Of a DNA stretch of 64,000 bases, positions 49,130 to 59,731 are shown one piece after another. Position numbers and translations under genes: made by a program. The stretch lies in NCBI GenBank assembly GCA_907164885.2, contig OU015498.1:92311733-92375732 (forward strand), written 5' to 3'. Source of the DNA: Dolomedes plantarius. Taxonomy: Eukaryota; Arthropoda; Arachnida; Araneae; Dolomedidae. The notes under the pieces are model-generated. The model was not told the origin of the DNA. It worked only from the letters and a program-made list of their open reading frames with translations, and made no database searches. Numbering within the stretch: the first letter of the stretch is position 1; every line of letters starts with the position of its first letter.

Positions 49130-50699
49130 GGTGTCCCAAAACGACAGCATAAACTCTGCACAGCTAGATTCCTCGTTGGGAGTACATAAAAACTGTCCAA
49201 AGAAGCGTTCCTGTACGGTCCATAGTTTACGAGAAAAATACGAAAAACAAAGTACGACGTCACTGCCAGTGCAAGAAAAAACACTTTATTGAACATATCA
49301 ACAGCATGCACAATTTAAAGCAGATGTTCAAAGTGTCCGCCGTGCATGTCGAGGCAGGCTTGATCACCCCGTGGAATGGCTGTCATCACACGTTGCAGTA
49401 TCGCGGGGTCCACCGAAGTACAAGTCCATTTGTGTTGTCACTACGTCTCGATACACCAGTTCCTTGAGATGGCCCCATAGGAAAAAATCCAATGGTGTAA
49501 GATCTGGCGAACGTGGCGGCCCTAAAACCGGACCCCCCACGTCCGATCCAGCGGCCGGGGTATTCCATATCCAGCCAACCACGTACAGGAGCACAGAAAT
49601 GCGCCGGAGCCCCATCATGCTGGAACCAAAGTCCCTGTATTGCCGCTAATGGTATGTCATTGAGGAACTCGGTTAAGACCTCATTGACAAACACCAAGTA
49701 CGACTGTCCCGAGAGCCGTTCAGGCAACAGATATGGTCCAAGCAGGCGATCCCCGAGTATGCCGGCCCACACGTTAAGAGACCAACGTTCCTGATGTTTC
49801 TGCGGCCGGATTGCATGCGGATTGACCTGGGACCACATATGGCAGTTGTGATGGTTGAATACCCCATCACGAGTGAAACATGATTCATCAGTCCACAGGA
49901 TATGTGCAATGAAACCACTATCTGTGTTATGTTGCTGCAACAGCCATTCACAGAAGGCTACGCGTTTCTGAAAGTCATCTGGTTTCAGACCTTGCACGGT
50001 TGTGTACCGAAATGGGTGTAGCCTCTCAGACCGTAAAAGTCTGTGCACAGTACTTTTACTCGAAGTCATCTCACGGGCTAATGCGCGTGTGCTTACCTCG
50101 GGCGTCTCTTCTACCCGCTGCAGTATTGCATCCGCCTGTGCTACCGTCAGGCCGCTCCGCGGTCTTCCAGTATCGGGAAGATTGGCTGTTGGCAAGACGC
50201 TTCCCGTATTTCGCAGTCTGTCGACCAGCCTACGGATGACGTTGACATCGGGAGGACGGCGGGACGGATATCGACGGGCATACTCCCTAGCAGTTCGTAA
50301 GGCATTTCCATTACATCGGCCGTACATCAAGTACATGTCGCAGTAGTCACGAACAGAGTACATGGCCACCATACGAAGACTACCGGTAGCTGCAAGAAGC
50401 AGCCTTTTAAATACCAGTGCAACAGCGGCTTAACGTCATTCCATGGCGCGCGCGTATGTATGACCCGATATGCGCGGCGAACGTTTTAAACATTATCGTC
50501 TGGAAAGATATGCAAATATTGTTGTTGATATGTCCAATAAAGTGTTTTTTCTTGCACCGGCAGTGACGTCATACTTTGTTTTTCGTATTTTTCTCGTAAA
50601 CTATGGATTGTACAGGAACGCTTCTTTGGACAATTTTTATTTACTCCCAACGAGGAATCTAGCTGTGTAGAGTTTATGCGGTCGTTTTGGGACACCCTG
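49127..50699 (-). mobile_element. Mariner-type transposon with long terminal inverted repeats
   Basis: Ends 'cagggtgtcccaaaacgac' are flanked by TA (49125-49126 and 50700-50701). The inverted repeats extend for about 183 bp (49127-49309 and 50517-50699) with roughly 93-95% identity by eye, far longer than the ~30 bp usual for mariner. The minus strand encodes a nearly intact transposase. The right flank is a short TA run. Confidence 0.93.
49364..50372 (-). pseudogene. Mariner-type transposase (D,D,D), one frameshift
   Basis: Starts at ATG 50372 ('MVAMYSVRDYCDMYLMYGRC'). An N-terminal HTH of the type annotated in arthropods as DUF4817/HTH_29 is followed by a hook ('DTGRPRSG') and a second HTH ('STRALAREMTSSKSTVHRLL'). 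The first catalytic Asp is in 'ILWTDESCF' and the second in 'WFQHDGAPAHF'. A shift near 49560 separates the third ('PDLTPLDFFLWG', in the frame 49364-49618). The first 260 or so codons are uninterrupted, making this the best preserved transposase in the window. The same frame also lies antisense to several open frames that are not genes. Confidence 0.92.
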
Positions 50700-50709
50700 T
50701 ATATATATG

Positions 50710-51195
50710 ATAATAAAATGTTTCAAATTAAGTGATGTTATTGAATGAAGGATTGTTTTTTTAAATGTGTGATATTAAACAGAAACAAGATTTGCCACTG
50801 GCTAATGCTTCAAAGAAACGAAAAAGAGTTTTGATACAAAAAGAACTAAGGAGGCTAAAGGCCTGTTCACATTGCATCCATTGCGTCACGTTACTACGTT
50901 GGCTCCGAGTTTGTTGACATGACCTGTGATTGGTTTGACGTAACAATCGGTCAATGAATCGAGCTTTGTGATTGGTTAAAATTTTTAACGCTGGTGCTAC
51001 GTAATGGTCCGAATTCAGTGAGGCCAGCCCGTAAGAAAGCCACAAACGCAACTGCAGCTGATTTTTGCATGTGTACCAGAGAGAAGAAAGCGACACAGAG
51101 AGGGGAGGGACAAGATACCCTTCATATTCCCTAAATCCCTCTTACTGCACATGGTCGAATTGCTTGGGAACTGGCATTTGATACCACAGAAGGCG

Positions 51196-51227
<32 letters not shown>

Positions 51228-51248
51228 TGCTACTTGATTAGCTCAGTA
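50710..51248. other. Unassigned stretch with poly(A) run
   Basis: 'acgtaacaatcgg' and 'gtgattggtt' words recur between 50920 and 50990. A pure A run stands at about 51204-51226, possibly a retroposon tail, but no body was recognised upstream. Confidence 0.4.
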
Positions 51249-51250
51249 TA

Positions 51251-52078
51251 CTAGGGTGGTTCAAAAAGTAACGGAAAATTGACTGTAGTTCCTGAACCGA
51301 AAACCTCAGGACTTTCAATCTCCTGAGCAGGGAAGATTCCTTCTTGCTGAAATTGTTGGCAATGTCAAATAGATGGCATGTAATTCTTAATCGGAGGGGC
51401 AGAGAAGAACGGGACCTGAGCAGTTTTTACCGCAGAAACAGCTACGACCAGTCATATGATTTTTGTGGTTTTTCACAAGCGGACGGGGGGGGGGGGGGCG
51501 AACTCGTGAAATTCACGGAAGATTGCTGCAGAAGTATGGAGATCCCTGTATTTGAGAGAGGAGGTTATAAGAGGGGCTTAAAAATGCGCAACTTTCAATC
51601 CGCGATCAGCAACTCTCCTGGTCGACGGATGCCAAAAAAAGCAACGCATTTCTGGTTGAAAGCACAAATAAAATCCTTTTTTCCCAATGGAATAAAGATG
51701 CTAGTGCGAAGGTGTGAGAAACATATTGAAAAGATGGTGATTACATTGAAAAATGATATGCTAGTTGTATCTCTAATTGAATTTCGCTCACTCCTTTCAA
51801 CAACGTCATATCTCAAAAAAAACAAGATTTTTCAGGAGAGTGATTTGAAAGTTTAAAAGTACATTGAAATGTATTGGAAATAAGTTTTAATTCTGCTCTC
51901 TAGCGGCTAAATATTAAGCAGTGAGACATGACGATCTGGCAAGGATATACTTCTCTTTCAGGGCATTCTGAGAACAAGCATAGCTAAAAATCGTCGATTT
52001 TTGAGATATGACGTTGTTGAAAGGGAGTGAGCGATATTTCAAAATATTCGATTGGCTGTTACTTTTTGAAACACCCTG
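51251..52078. mobile_element. Mariner-type MITE with internal foldback
   Basis: Left 'ctagggtggttcaaaaagta' and right (inverted) 'cagggtgtttcaaaaagtaa' are matching ends. TA precedes the left end; the right is followed by AT. Within it, 'cgctcactcctttcaacaac' (from about 51784) continuing 'gtcatatctcaaaaa' recurs inverted at about 52003-52040. The 170-codon frame at 51344-51856 has no recognisable transposase motif. Confidence 0.7.
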
Positions 52079-52724
52079 ATACATGAGAAATATTTTATGT
52101 TAAAACAAAGCTAATGTTCTCGAAAATAATCAAACGCGTAATTTAAAATTTGAGGAAATTATATTACGAAGGATATATCTACGGCTCAAATGGTTTATTT
52201 TGTAGCAGTACTCGTTCAGTAGAGTACAAAAAATTTAATCTCATAAGTGTGGGATAAAATATGATGGAATGGACGGTCTGTATTATAAGTCGTTGTCTAG
52301 AAAATAAACGAATGTTACCAAACTTTGTAAATACATAAGCTAGTGTTAAAGTTATATGATTATTTCTTAGAAAAGCCTGTCGAAACTTGAGAAAATAGAA
52401 ATCACAAAGCGAGACTCAAATCGGTTTAACTGGTTGGTTGTGTTACTGTATACATTTGACAGATTTTAAACAGACAGACCTTTTCATATCACAAAATAAA
52501 CAACTAGTACTTTACCATCTCAATCGATAAAATATTATTTATGATAAGACCCAAAGAGTATTTAGCAGAAAAGCTTTAATTAATTTCGAGAAAGGGATTT
52601 CCAATCTCTAAGATTTTTCATAGGGCTGAACTTGCTAATATTTTTTATTTTTAAACATTTGCTGCTGAGTGCGTAGGTTCTGTATAGTCAAAACCCCCTA
52701 TTCCCATGAGTAACTCAATAAATA
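52079..52724. repeat. Old tandem repeat, part 1
   Basis: The phrase 'tacataagctagt' with 'agcctgtcgaaactt' and 'gagaaa.tag.aatcac' (about 52325-52410) recurs in altered form near 53555, 53755 and 55850. The unit length, perhaps about 200 bp, is blurred by divergence and insertions. Confidence 0.5.
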
Positions 52725-53531
52725 CCGGGTGGTCATAAAGAAACTTTGCCGATATATGGACCTCTAGTGGCTGTTATGTTCAACCGATCGAGATGAGATT
52801 TCAGATATAGTTATTCAGAGTTATGAGCTCGGGATTCTGTGAACGGCAACCAAGTGGCGCTCACGGTTACGGTTATAGGTACAGAAACTCGAAATTTTCA
52901 AATGGCAACACCCATTTTTCCCATCGCAAAATGCTCAGAGCATGCGAAAACTCAAAAAAGCGTTGGAACGGTACGTGTATCACAAAAAACGGACGCGTTA
53001 TGCACGCACAAAAAAAACAGCTCTGCGAATGGCTGACAAAAACACGATCAGAGAGCTTTTTATCGGTTTTCTACGCTGAATATCTGGCGAACGGCGTTCT
53101 GTGATTGGTTTCTAGCCTCTGTCATATGCAAATTTCCTCCGTGCGCCCCGATCGTGTCTTTGTTATTTATACAAATGCCAAAGCATTTGACACTAAGTCA
53201 TTAGCCTATTCGTGTCTTTGTTAGCCGTTCGCAGAGCTGTTTTTTGTGCGTGCATAACGAGGCCGTTTTTTGTGATACACGTACCGTTCCAACACTTTTT
53301 AGGGTTTTCGCATGGGCTGAGCATTTTGCGATGGGAAAAAGAGGGCATTGCTATTTGAAACTTTTGAGTTTCTATACCTATAACAGTAACCGTGAGTGCC
53401 AATGTGTTGCCGTTCTCAGAATCCCGAACTCATACCTCTAAATAACTATATCTGAAATCTCATCTCGATCAGTTGAACTGAACGGCCGCTAGAGGTCCAT
53501 ATATCGGAAAAGTTTCTTTATGACCACCCGG
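52725..53531. mobile_element. Giant palindromic (foldback) MITE
   Basis: TA|'ccgggtggtcataaagaaac' opens it and the inverse closes it before TA (53532-53533). The two arms (about 52725-53047 and 53209-53531) are inverted copies over some 320 bp with roughly 88-90% identity by eye, leaving a loop of about 160 bp. No coding capacity; the 93-codon frame in the left arm is a by-product. Confidence 0.9.
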
Positions 53532-53995
53532 TATTTCTTGACTACCTAAATATATAAGCTATTCTTTATGACAAGCCTCGAAATTTCTGAAGAGACACTC
53601 GACTGAAATTTCAGAGAGTCATATCACAAAAACCAAATCAGGGCCAGAACTGTAAATATTGGGACTTTAGACATCTGATAGAAAACATACAGAGGAGCCT
53701 CACTTGTGTATGGTAATCTAAATGGAGGGAACATTTATCAAACTCTGTCTATATGGGCTACTGTTCAGCAGAATCCTCCAAGAATTTCCCGATAAAAAGA
53801 TTGATTGAAATTTTAGAAAAGAAAATCACGAGACATATTTAGTGTCAAAACATTTCGGTCCTTCACAGGGCTATTCCTCCAGTACAACTGAGAGTAATAT
53901 TCCAACTTCTTATTTGCAGCTGATAACTACGATGGATCATAGCGAAGAGCGGAAAGAAAATGCACACCGATAAAACGCTATCAGATCGTCCCATA
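53532..53995. repeat. Old tandem repeat, part 2
   Basis: 'aaatatataagctattcttt' with 'cctcgaaatttctgaagaga' (about 53550) and 'tatatgggctactgttcagc' (about 53748) belong to the same degenerate unit as 55850 ('aaatatacaagctactgttt'). Confidence 0.55.
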
Positions 53996-54415
53996 GAGTC
54001 AAACCTGTTTTTGTGCGGTCTTTTTTTATGCGATTTTTTTGTGCGATTTTTTTACGCGGTATATATGAATATGTATCGAAAAAAATTGAAATTATATATT
54101 TGAAATTATTTATATGAAATTCCAAAAAGAGCTTCGATCGTGTATATCTGGCTATCGTGACGTTTACAAGCAACTGATCAAACGACCGTCGTCGCATAAA
54201 CTTATCACCGACTACATGGTGACAAAAAATAAATCAACTCTACTACGTATCTTCAAGTGACGAAAACGATAACGAAGCTGTTCATCAGAAAAATAATGTG
54301 AGCATTTTGAACTACGACAAATAGTATCGAATTATGAACATTTAAAAAATTTCTCCATGTTTAAAATGAGAAATTAAAATTTTTAAAAATGTTTCCATGT
54401 GTAATTTAGTTATTA

Positions 54416-54986
54416 CTAGTTGGCACCCGTCAAAACATGACGGCTAGATAGTAAATAAGTGCAAATTATTCTCAACACACCATTGCCAAATGTTGAAAAT
54501 AATAATTATGCGCAGAAACAAATTAATGTATTTAAGCGACCTCGTGCTTAGTGAGTATCTAGAGCCAGATTTAAAAATGTCACTGAGCATGCGCAGAAAA
54601 CAATTTTTTTTAATTGTAAATTATCGCTAATTAAACAGCGTGAAATAATCAATTTCCATCAGGTTTAATCTTATATTTCCCAAACATAATTATCATAAAA
54701 ATATAAATGGCAGAGACAGACGTCTTTATCATTAAAACATGTCATTGAGCATACGCAGGAACAGCGAGTTTCTAAAGCCAGATTTCAACATGCCACTGAG
54801 CATGCGCAGAAATCAATTTTAAATTGTAAATTATCGCTAATTAAAAGAAATTGTGGTTACAAAAACCAAATTTGACAAATGTACAGATTACAATCTTTCA
54901 TTTAAGACCAAAATGAAGTAAATTGATGCAGTAGTTTTCTCTCACGGACTGCCCAAAAAGTCGGCTTAGCAACTTAAATATATAGA
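54416..54986 (-). mobile_element. Helitron, 'CCGTCA-hairpin' family, copy B
   Basis: On the minus strand it runs from 'tctatatatttaagttgcta' to the hairpin 'ccgtcatgttttgacgg' and CTAG. Its 5' end (GA at 54985-54986 on the plus strand) touches the CTAG of the next copy with no spacer. It has the internal 'gagcat(g/a)cgcag' words of the family. Confidence 0.9.
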
Positions 54987-55589
54987 CTAGTTGGTACCCG
55001 CCAAAACATGACGGCTAGATAGTAAATAAATGTACTGATATACAAATTATACTCGACAAATCATTCCCAAATGGTGAAAATCATAATAATGCGCAGAAAA
55101 AAATTAATGTGTTTAAGCGGCACCGTGCTTAGTGAGTATCTAAAACCAGATTTAAAAATGTCACTGGGCATGCGCAGAAAAAATTTTTTTTAATTGTAAA
55201 TTATCGCTAATTAAACAGCGCGAAATAAACAATTTCTATCAGGTTTAATCTTATATTTCACAAACATAATTATCATAAAAATAAAAATAGTAGAGAGAGA
55301 TCTAGAGAGACTTCTCGGAATAAACATGTTTATCATTAAAACATGTCACTGGGCATGCGCAGAAACAGTGAGTTTCTAAAGACATGTAAACATGCCACTG
55401 AGCATGCGCAGAAATCAATGTTTTAATTGTAAATTATCGCTAATTAATAGAAATTGCGGTTACAAAAACCAAATTTGACAAATCTACATATTACAATCTT
55501 TCGTTTAAGACCAAAACAAAGCAAACTGATGCAGTAGTTTTCTCCCACGGACTGCCCAAAAAGTCGGCTTAGCAACTTAAATATATAGA
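54987..55589 (-). mobile_element. Helitron, 'CCGTCA-hairpin' family, copy C
   Basis: Same ends as copy B; the terminal stem reads 'gccgtcatgttttggcggg', with one base changed. It lies head to tail with copy B. Together they sit between A (54415) and T (55590), as a single Helitron insertion would. Confidence 0.9.
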
Positions 55590-55810
55590 TTTTTTGTTTG
55601 GAAAGCACTTTCTAGCTATTTCGTAACGGTTTGACATATTTTCTAAGTGTGACTTTTTTTTATGCGGTCCCTCTCCACAGCATATATATTTTTTTTTAAT
55701 ATGTTGTGAAAAATTATTTGTTGTAGCTATATATAAAGTTTCTGAATTTTATTTTTTTAAGCGATTTTTTTGTACAGTCCGTATCTACCGTACAAAAATA
55801 GGTTTGACTG

Positions 55811-55958
55811 TATTCCCATGAGTTTCGTTTCAAACGTTACCTGACTATATAAATATACAAGCTACTGTTTATGACAAACCTAGAAATTTCTGAAGAGACA
55901 TTCACCTGAAATTTGAGAAAGTCATATCATAGAACTTATACTGGGCCACAATTGTGTA
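55811..55958. repeat. Old tandem repeat, part 3
   Basis: 'tattcccatgag' here repeats the same phrase at about 52699. 'aaatatacaagctactgttt' and 'cctagaaatttctgaagaga' match 53550. Confidence 0.6.
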
Positions 55959-56294
55959 CAGTCGAACCCCGTTATAGCGAACCCCGTATATAACGAACTC
56001 ACGGATATAACGAACGAAAATTTTGGTCCCTCCGTTTTCCTATTGTACGTAATTTAATTAGTGTTGTGTAAGTTTAATGTACTCGATTTTAGACGATTTA
56101 ATTCATTAATGATCATTTTTAATAGATTTTTTATCATTTTTTCAATATATCATTAATGAATACACATTGAAAATAATGAGTTACACATTTTGTGAACTCT
56201 AGCATTTTTCTTAACGGTTCGACTATACCGAACCACCGGATAAAGCGAACAAAACCTTTGGTCTCTTGAAGTTCGTTAGAACGGGGTTCGACTG
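55959..56294. mobile_element. Pogo/Tigger-type MITE, complete
   Basis: Ends 'cagtcgaaccccgttatagc' and (inverted) 'cagtcgaaccccgttctaac' are flanked by TA (55957-55958 and 56295-56296). It is 336 bp without coding capacity and of the same family as the half-copy at 4591. Confidence 0.93.
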
Positions 56295-56700
56295 TATATT
56301 GTGGTTGTAGATCTGGTAGACCATCTTTTCTTTACTTATATAAAAGTCTAGAGTAGAAAAATGTAGGTAACCATTCCGGGACGAACCAAGTCGGGAACAT
56401 CTTAACATTGCGACGCCATTTTCTGAATTTTTTCTTGAAAAATAATACCACAAAATTTACATATTTTGAAAGCCCTTTAAAAATTTTCAAGTGAAACACC
56501 CTAGCTCAAAACCGTTTAGTTTTTTAAATATCTTCAAATTAAAATATCCATTGAAAAGAATCATTTATTCAATTGAGTCATTCACTTGAATTTCGAATTC
56601 ATTCTACTCCATGGTTTATCATATTCCCTTTAAATAACTACATTTTTAATGTTTAATTTTAATGTTAATTAAATTGTGTTTCACTTTGCTAATTATTATA
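56295..56700. other. Unassigned stretch
   Basis: No gene or repeat recognised. Confidence 0.4.
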
Positions 56701-56920
56701 AATTAATGCCTGATGTGTTGTGAGTCATTTATTTTTGAAACTATTTAGTTTTGTTTTATTTTATTGTTGTTTACTCCTGTTTAAAGTATCGTTTTCAGCA
56801 AATGCCTGCTGTATGGTGAGTCATTCACTTTGAAACAGTTTTGGCTTAGTTTTGATTTAGTTTAGTTTTGTTTTGTTGTTTACTGCTGTTTAAGTACAGT
56901 TTGTTATTTAATTGGCTAAC
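56701..56920. repeat. Tandem duplication, unit about 96-110 bp
   Basis: 'aatgcctg.tgt.t.gtgagtcatt' occurs at about 56705 and 56801. Both copies continue with a 'tttagttttgtttt' run and 'gttgtttactcctgttt'/'gttgtttactgctgttt'. Confidence 0.8.
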
Positions 56921-56925
56921 TTTTA

Positions 56926-57727
56926 TGTATTTTTATTTATTTAATATTGATGCAGAATTTTACACTTAAAGAAAAATTATATTTTTCTGGAACCTATATA
57001 GCATTATGTACCTGTATTCATCGTAGTATATGTTTAAAATCTTTCTTCATTTCATTCAAAAATAGAATCTTCATGCATTTTTTTTTGTTTTTTGTTCGTA
57101 TGAACTCTTATGAGAAGGAAACGTTGATCAACATTCCGTCATTTTTGACGGGGGTTACAATTTGTATTTTTATTTATTTAATATTGATGCAGAATTTTAC
57201 ACTTAAAGAAAAATTATATTTTTCTGGAACCTATATAGCATTATGTACCTGTATTCATCGTAGTATATGTTTAAAATCTTTCTTCATTTCATTCAAAAAT
57301 AGAATCTTCATGCATTTTTTTTTTGTTTTTTGTTCGTATGAACTCTTATGAGAAGGAAACGTTGATCAACATTCCGTCATTTTTGACGGGGGTTACAATT
57401 TGTATTTTTATTTATTTAATATTGATGCAGAATTTTACACTTAAAGAAAAATTATATTTTTCTGGAACCTATATAGCATTATGTACCTGTATTCATCGTA
57501 GTATATGTTTAAAATCTTTCTTCATTACATTCAAAAATAGAATCTTCATGCATTTTTTTTTTTTTTTTTTGTTCGTATGAACTCTTATGAGAAGGAAACG
57601 TTGATCAACATTCCGTCATTTTTGACGGGGGTTACAATTTGTATTTTTATTTATTTAATATTGATGCAGAATTTTACACTTAGAGAAAAATTATATTTTT
57701 CTGGAACCTATATAGCATTATGTACCT
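56926..57727 (+). repeat. Young tandem array, unit about 238 bp, 3.3 copies
   Basis: 'ttgatgcagaattttacac' occurs at 56947, 57184, 57422 and 57661. The copies are almost identical; differences are mainly in the length of one T run and single bases. Each unit holds 'ccgtcatttttgacgg', a 6 bp stem hairpin. The fourth copy stops at 57727, where the gypsy LTR begins. The open frames 56947-57351 and 57323-57580 just read through repeats. Confidence 0.95.
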
Positions 57728-58814
57728 TGTAGAGTATTGCATTTCAACCTCTCCGTTAACAAAAGAAATTCTTCTATCTCGGCCTGAGACACTTCAAAAG
57801 ATTTCCGACGGCTTGGGTGGCAATATGCTGACAGCAATTTTCCTTTTGTTCATCCGATAGAATTGTTCCACAGGACCTCAGGGGACGTGGTCATTTTTCT
57901 TGATTTAGTCATCGCCACCGGGTGACGCCGCTGGTATTTATTATAAATGACAGGAGACCCCCCAGGTGCTTTCATTCATGAACTATCAATTGTTAAGCAG
58001 CATCCTGGAGGCGTCGCGTGCCTAAACAAAAGGACTCGTGCCTTTCGCATTTTACCGAAGCGGCCCTTTTGAGACTCTTTGAAGTGGCTTGGAGGACAAA
58101 CTAAAAAGGCGGCCGCTTTAGACCCGGGGAAAATATTTCATTATCGCCCCAGGAAACCCATTTCCGTTGCTCACTTGTTCTAGATCGTTCGACTTTCTGG
58201 AGAGTGATGCAATATCCGGTGGAGGTCTTCTATAAAAAGAGAATGGACCCCTCAGTCGAGGCTTGCGTCTTTTTAGTTCCTGACACGTAGCGGATCCAAT
58301 TCTAAGAGCAGCCGGGTTTGCCGCCCTTATCGGTTCAGCGTCCCTTGTGACTGTTTTGCAGCGACGATCTAGTTCCTGCAGGAGTAAACATACTCCACTA
58401 ATTTGTCGGAGACCAGTCTTCGTGGAAGGAGCCTTTGCTACCTTATTTTAAAGTGAGGAGTCCTTTCTCCTTAATTTAATAATTTCATCGCTACCGGGTG
58501 CGTGCAGTGATCACCGCCGTTGATATTATTGGGGAGCCCTTTCCCGTCAGGAGAAGTGCCGTTTCTTCATCATTGAAGCAGAGCCAGTTCTGCTAGCCTA
58601 GCGGACTTCTGTGTTCTTACTCCGCCCCCACGCCGATAAAATCGAGTGTGATTACCTACGTTACGAAGTTCATCTTACATCTGTGCAGTGTACATATCTC
58701 ATCATCATCAATTTGATTAATAAATTGCATTTGTTTTGTTTATGTAATGAGTGATGTATACCTGGTGTGTTTAAATCATCTTCTGGTTGACACTACGAAC
58801 CTCAGTTCGCTACA
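57728..58814 (+). repeat. 5' LTR of the gypsy element
   Basis: Begins 'tgtagagtattgcatttc'. The end is placed at 'cagttcgctaca' because CTACA is the inverse of the starting TGTAG. An alternative end up to about 58845, nearer the primer-binding site, is possible. It is GC-rich relative to its surroundings and has AATAAA at 58719-58724. Confidence 0.85.
58232..58258 (+). promoter_or_regulatory. LTR core promoter: TATA box and initiator
   Basis: 'tataaaaa' at 58232-58239 is followed by 'tcagtc' at 58253-58258, an exact arthropod initiator (TCAGT). The spacing from TATA to the initiator A is about 23 bp, a little short, so the start could instead be near 'tttagttc' at about 58275. Pol II transcription of the element would begin here. 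Confidence 0.5.
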
Positions 58815-59731
58815 GAAGGTATATATTCATTCATAATTTTGGTGGCAGCGTTTCGACGAAAAAAAAGCGACAGTAAGAACATTTTGTTTTTTATAGTGAC
58901 AGTCGCGTGTGTTCAGAACTGTGACTGTGCGAAAGTGCTATTGCTGGTGTGTATCCTGTGAAGTAGTGTAGAGCGGCTGACGTTCTTGTGAAATCTGCTA
59001 AACTGCTGCAGTGTTAATTTCCTTAGTGACATTCGCGCGTGTTTCAGAACTGAGACTGTGTGAAAGTGCTATCGCGGGTGTGTGTATCCTGTGAATTAGA
59101 GTAGGACGTTTGACGTTCTTGTGCCATCTGATAAACTTGCTGCAGTGCCAACTAGATGCCAGTCTTCACATCAAATTGTGAGTACCATTCTGTTTCTCTT
59201 TTGTGCTGGTATCCAACAGTAGTTTAGTAAATAATATTTTGGTTGTTTTCTCAGAAGTAGGAGAATTAAATGGTTGAATTTAATAACCGTAATTAATAGC
59301 TTGATCTGAACTTAAAAGGTGTTAAAATTTTTTTTAATTTGAGGTAAAATAAGAACTAGTGTTATTGTGTAAAGTAGAATTGTTATTGAAATAGTAGTGT
59401 GTTAAATTAGTTCTCAGAAATTAAGGAATGTAACTGTGCTCAAAAAGAAATAGTGTAACTACATTGTGTTTAACTATTTTGCATTGTGTATTGTTGTGAT
59501 ATGTTAAAAGCAAAGTGATTTATCTTTTATGAACCTTAAAATAGTAACATCGCAAGCGGAATGTTAAAAGTAATTTAGTTCATATTTGTTAATACATTGC
59601 ATGTGTACGTTAATTGATTGTGTTGTGTAGTTGCATTTTGTGTTCAGGTTTTAAAGTAATTACTACCTCAGGGTTTATAATAGTGTGTAGTATTCTGTGT
59701 AGTATTGTAATAGCTTTGTATTCTGTCAAAC
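58815..59731 (+). other. Leader with primer-binding region and a 130 bp duplication
   Basis: 'ttttggtggcagcgtttcg' at about 58848-58866 is the likely primer-binding region; the tRNA was not identified. 'tagtgacagtcgcgtgtgtt' (about 58894) and 'tagtgacattcgcgcgtgtt' (about 59024) open two diverged tandem copies of about 130 bp that share 'gtgaaagtgctat'-like and 'tgacgttcttgtg' words. No ATG-led long frame precedes gag. Confidence 0.7.

Larger units (their letters stand above)
53996..55810. mobile_element. Pogo/Tigger-type element holding two Helitrons
   Basis: Left 'gagtcaaacctgtttttgtg' and right (inverted) 'cagtcaaacctatttttgta' match and are flanked by TA (53994-53995 and 55811-55812). 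'atgcgattttttt'-type words repeat in both ends. Without the Helitrons (54416-55589) it is about 640 bp. A short frame near 54180-54240 ('HKLITDYMVT') may be a transposase tail. Confidence 0.75.

Noticed and set aside
49513..50346. Open plus-strand frames of 79-114 codons
   Set aside because: Antisense shadows of the mariner transposase on the minus strand.
51344..51856. 170-codon plus-strand frame inside a mariner-type MITE
   Set aside because: No HTH, DDE or other motif, and a Gly run from a G homopolymer. It covers one arm of an internal inverted repeat, so coding is unlikely.
53996..54250. Calling a Tigger transposase gene from 'HKLITDYMVT'
   Set aside because: The phrase is short and not decisive; no catalytic motif is present, so it is mentioned only as a possible trace.
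56947..57580. 134- and 85-codon plus-strand frames sharing the same protein phrases
   Set aside because: They read through consecutive 238 bp repeat units; the repetition of the peptide follows from the DNA repeat, and frame changes come from T-run length.
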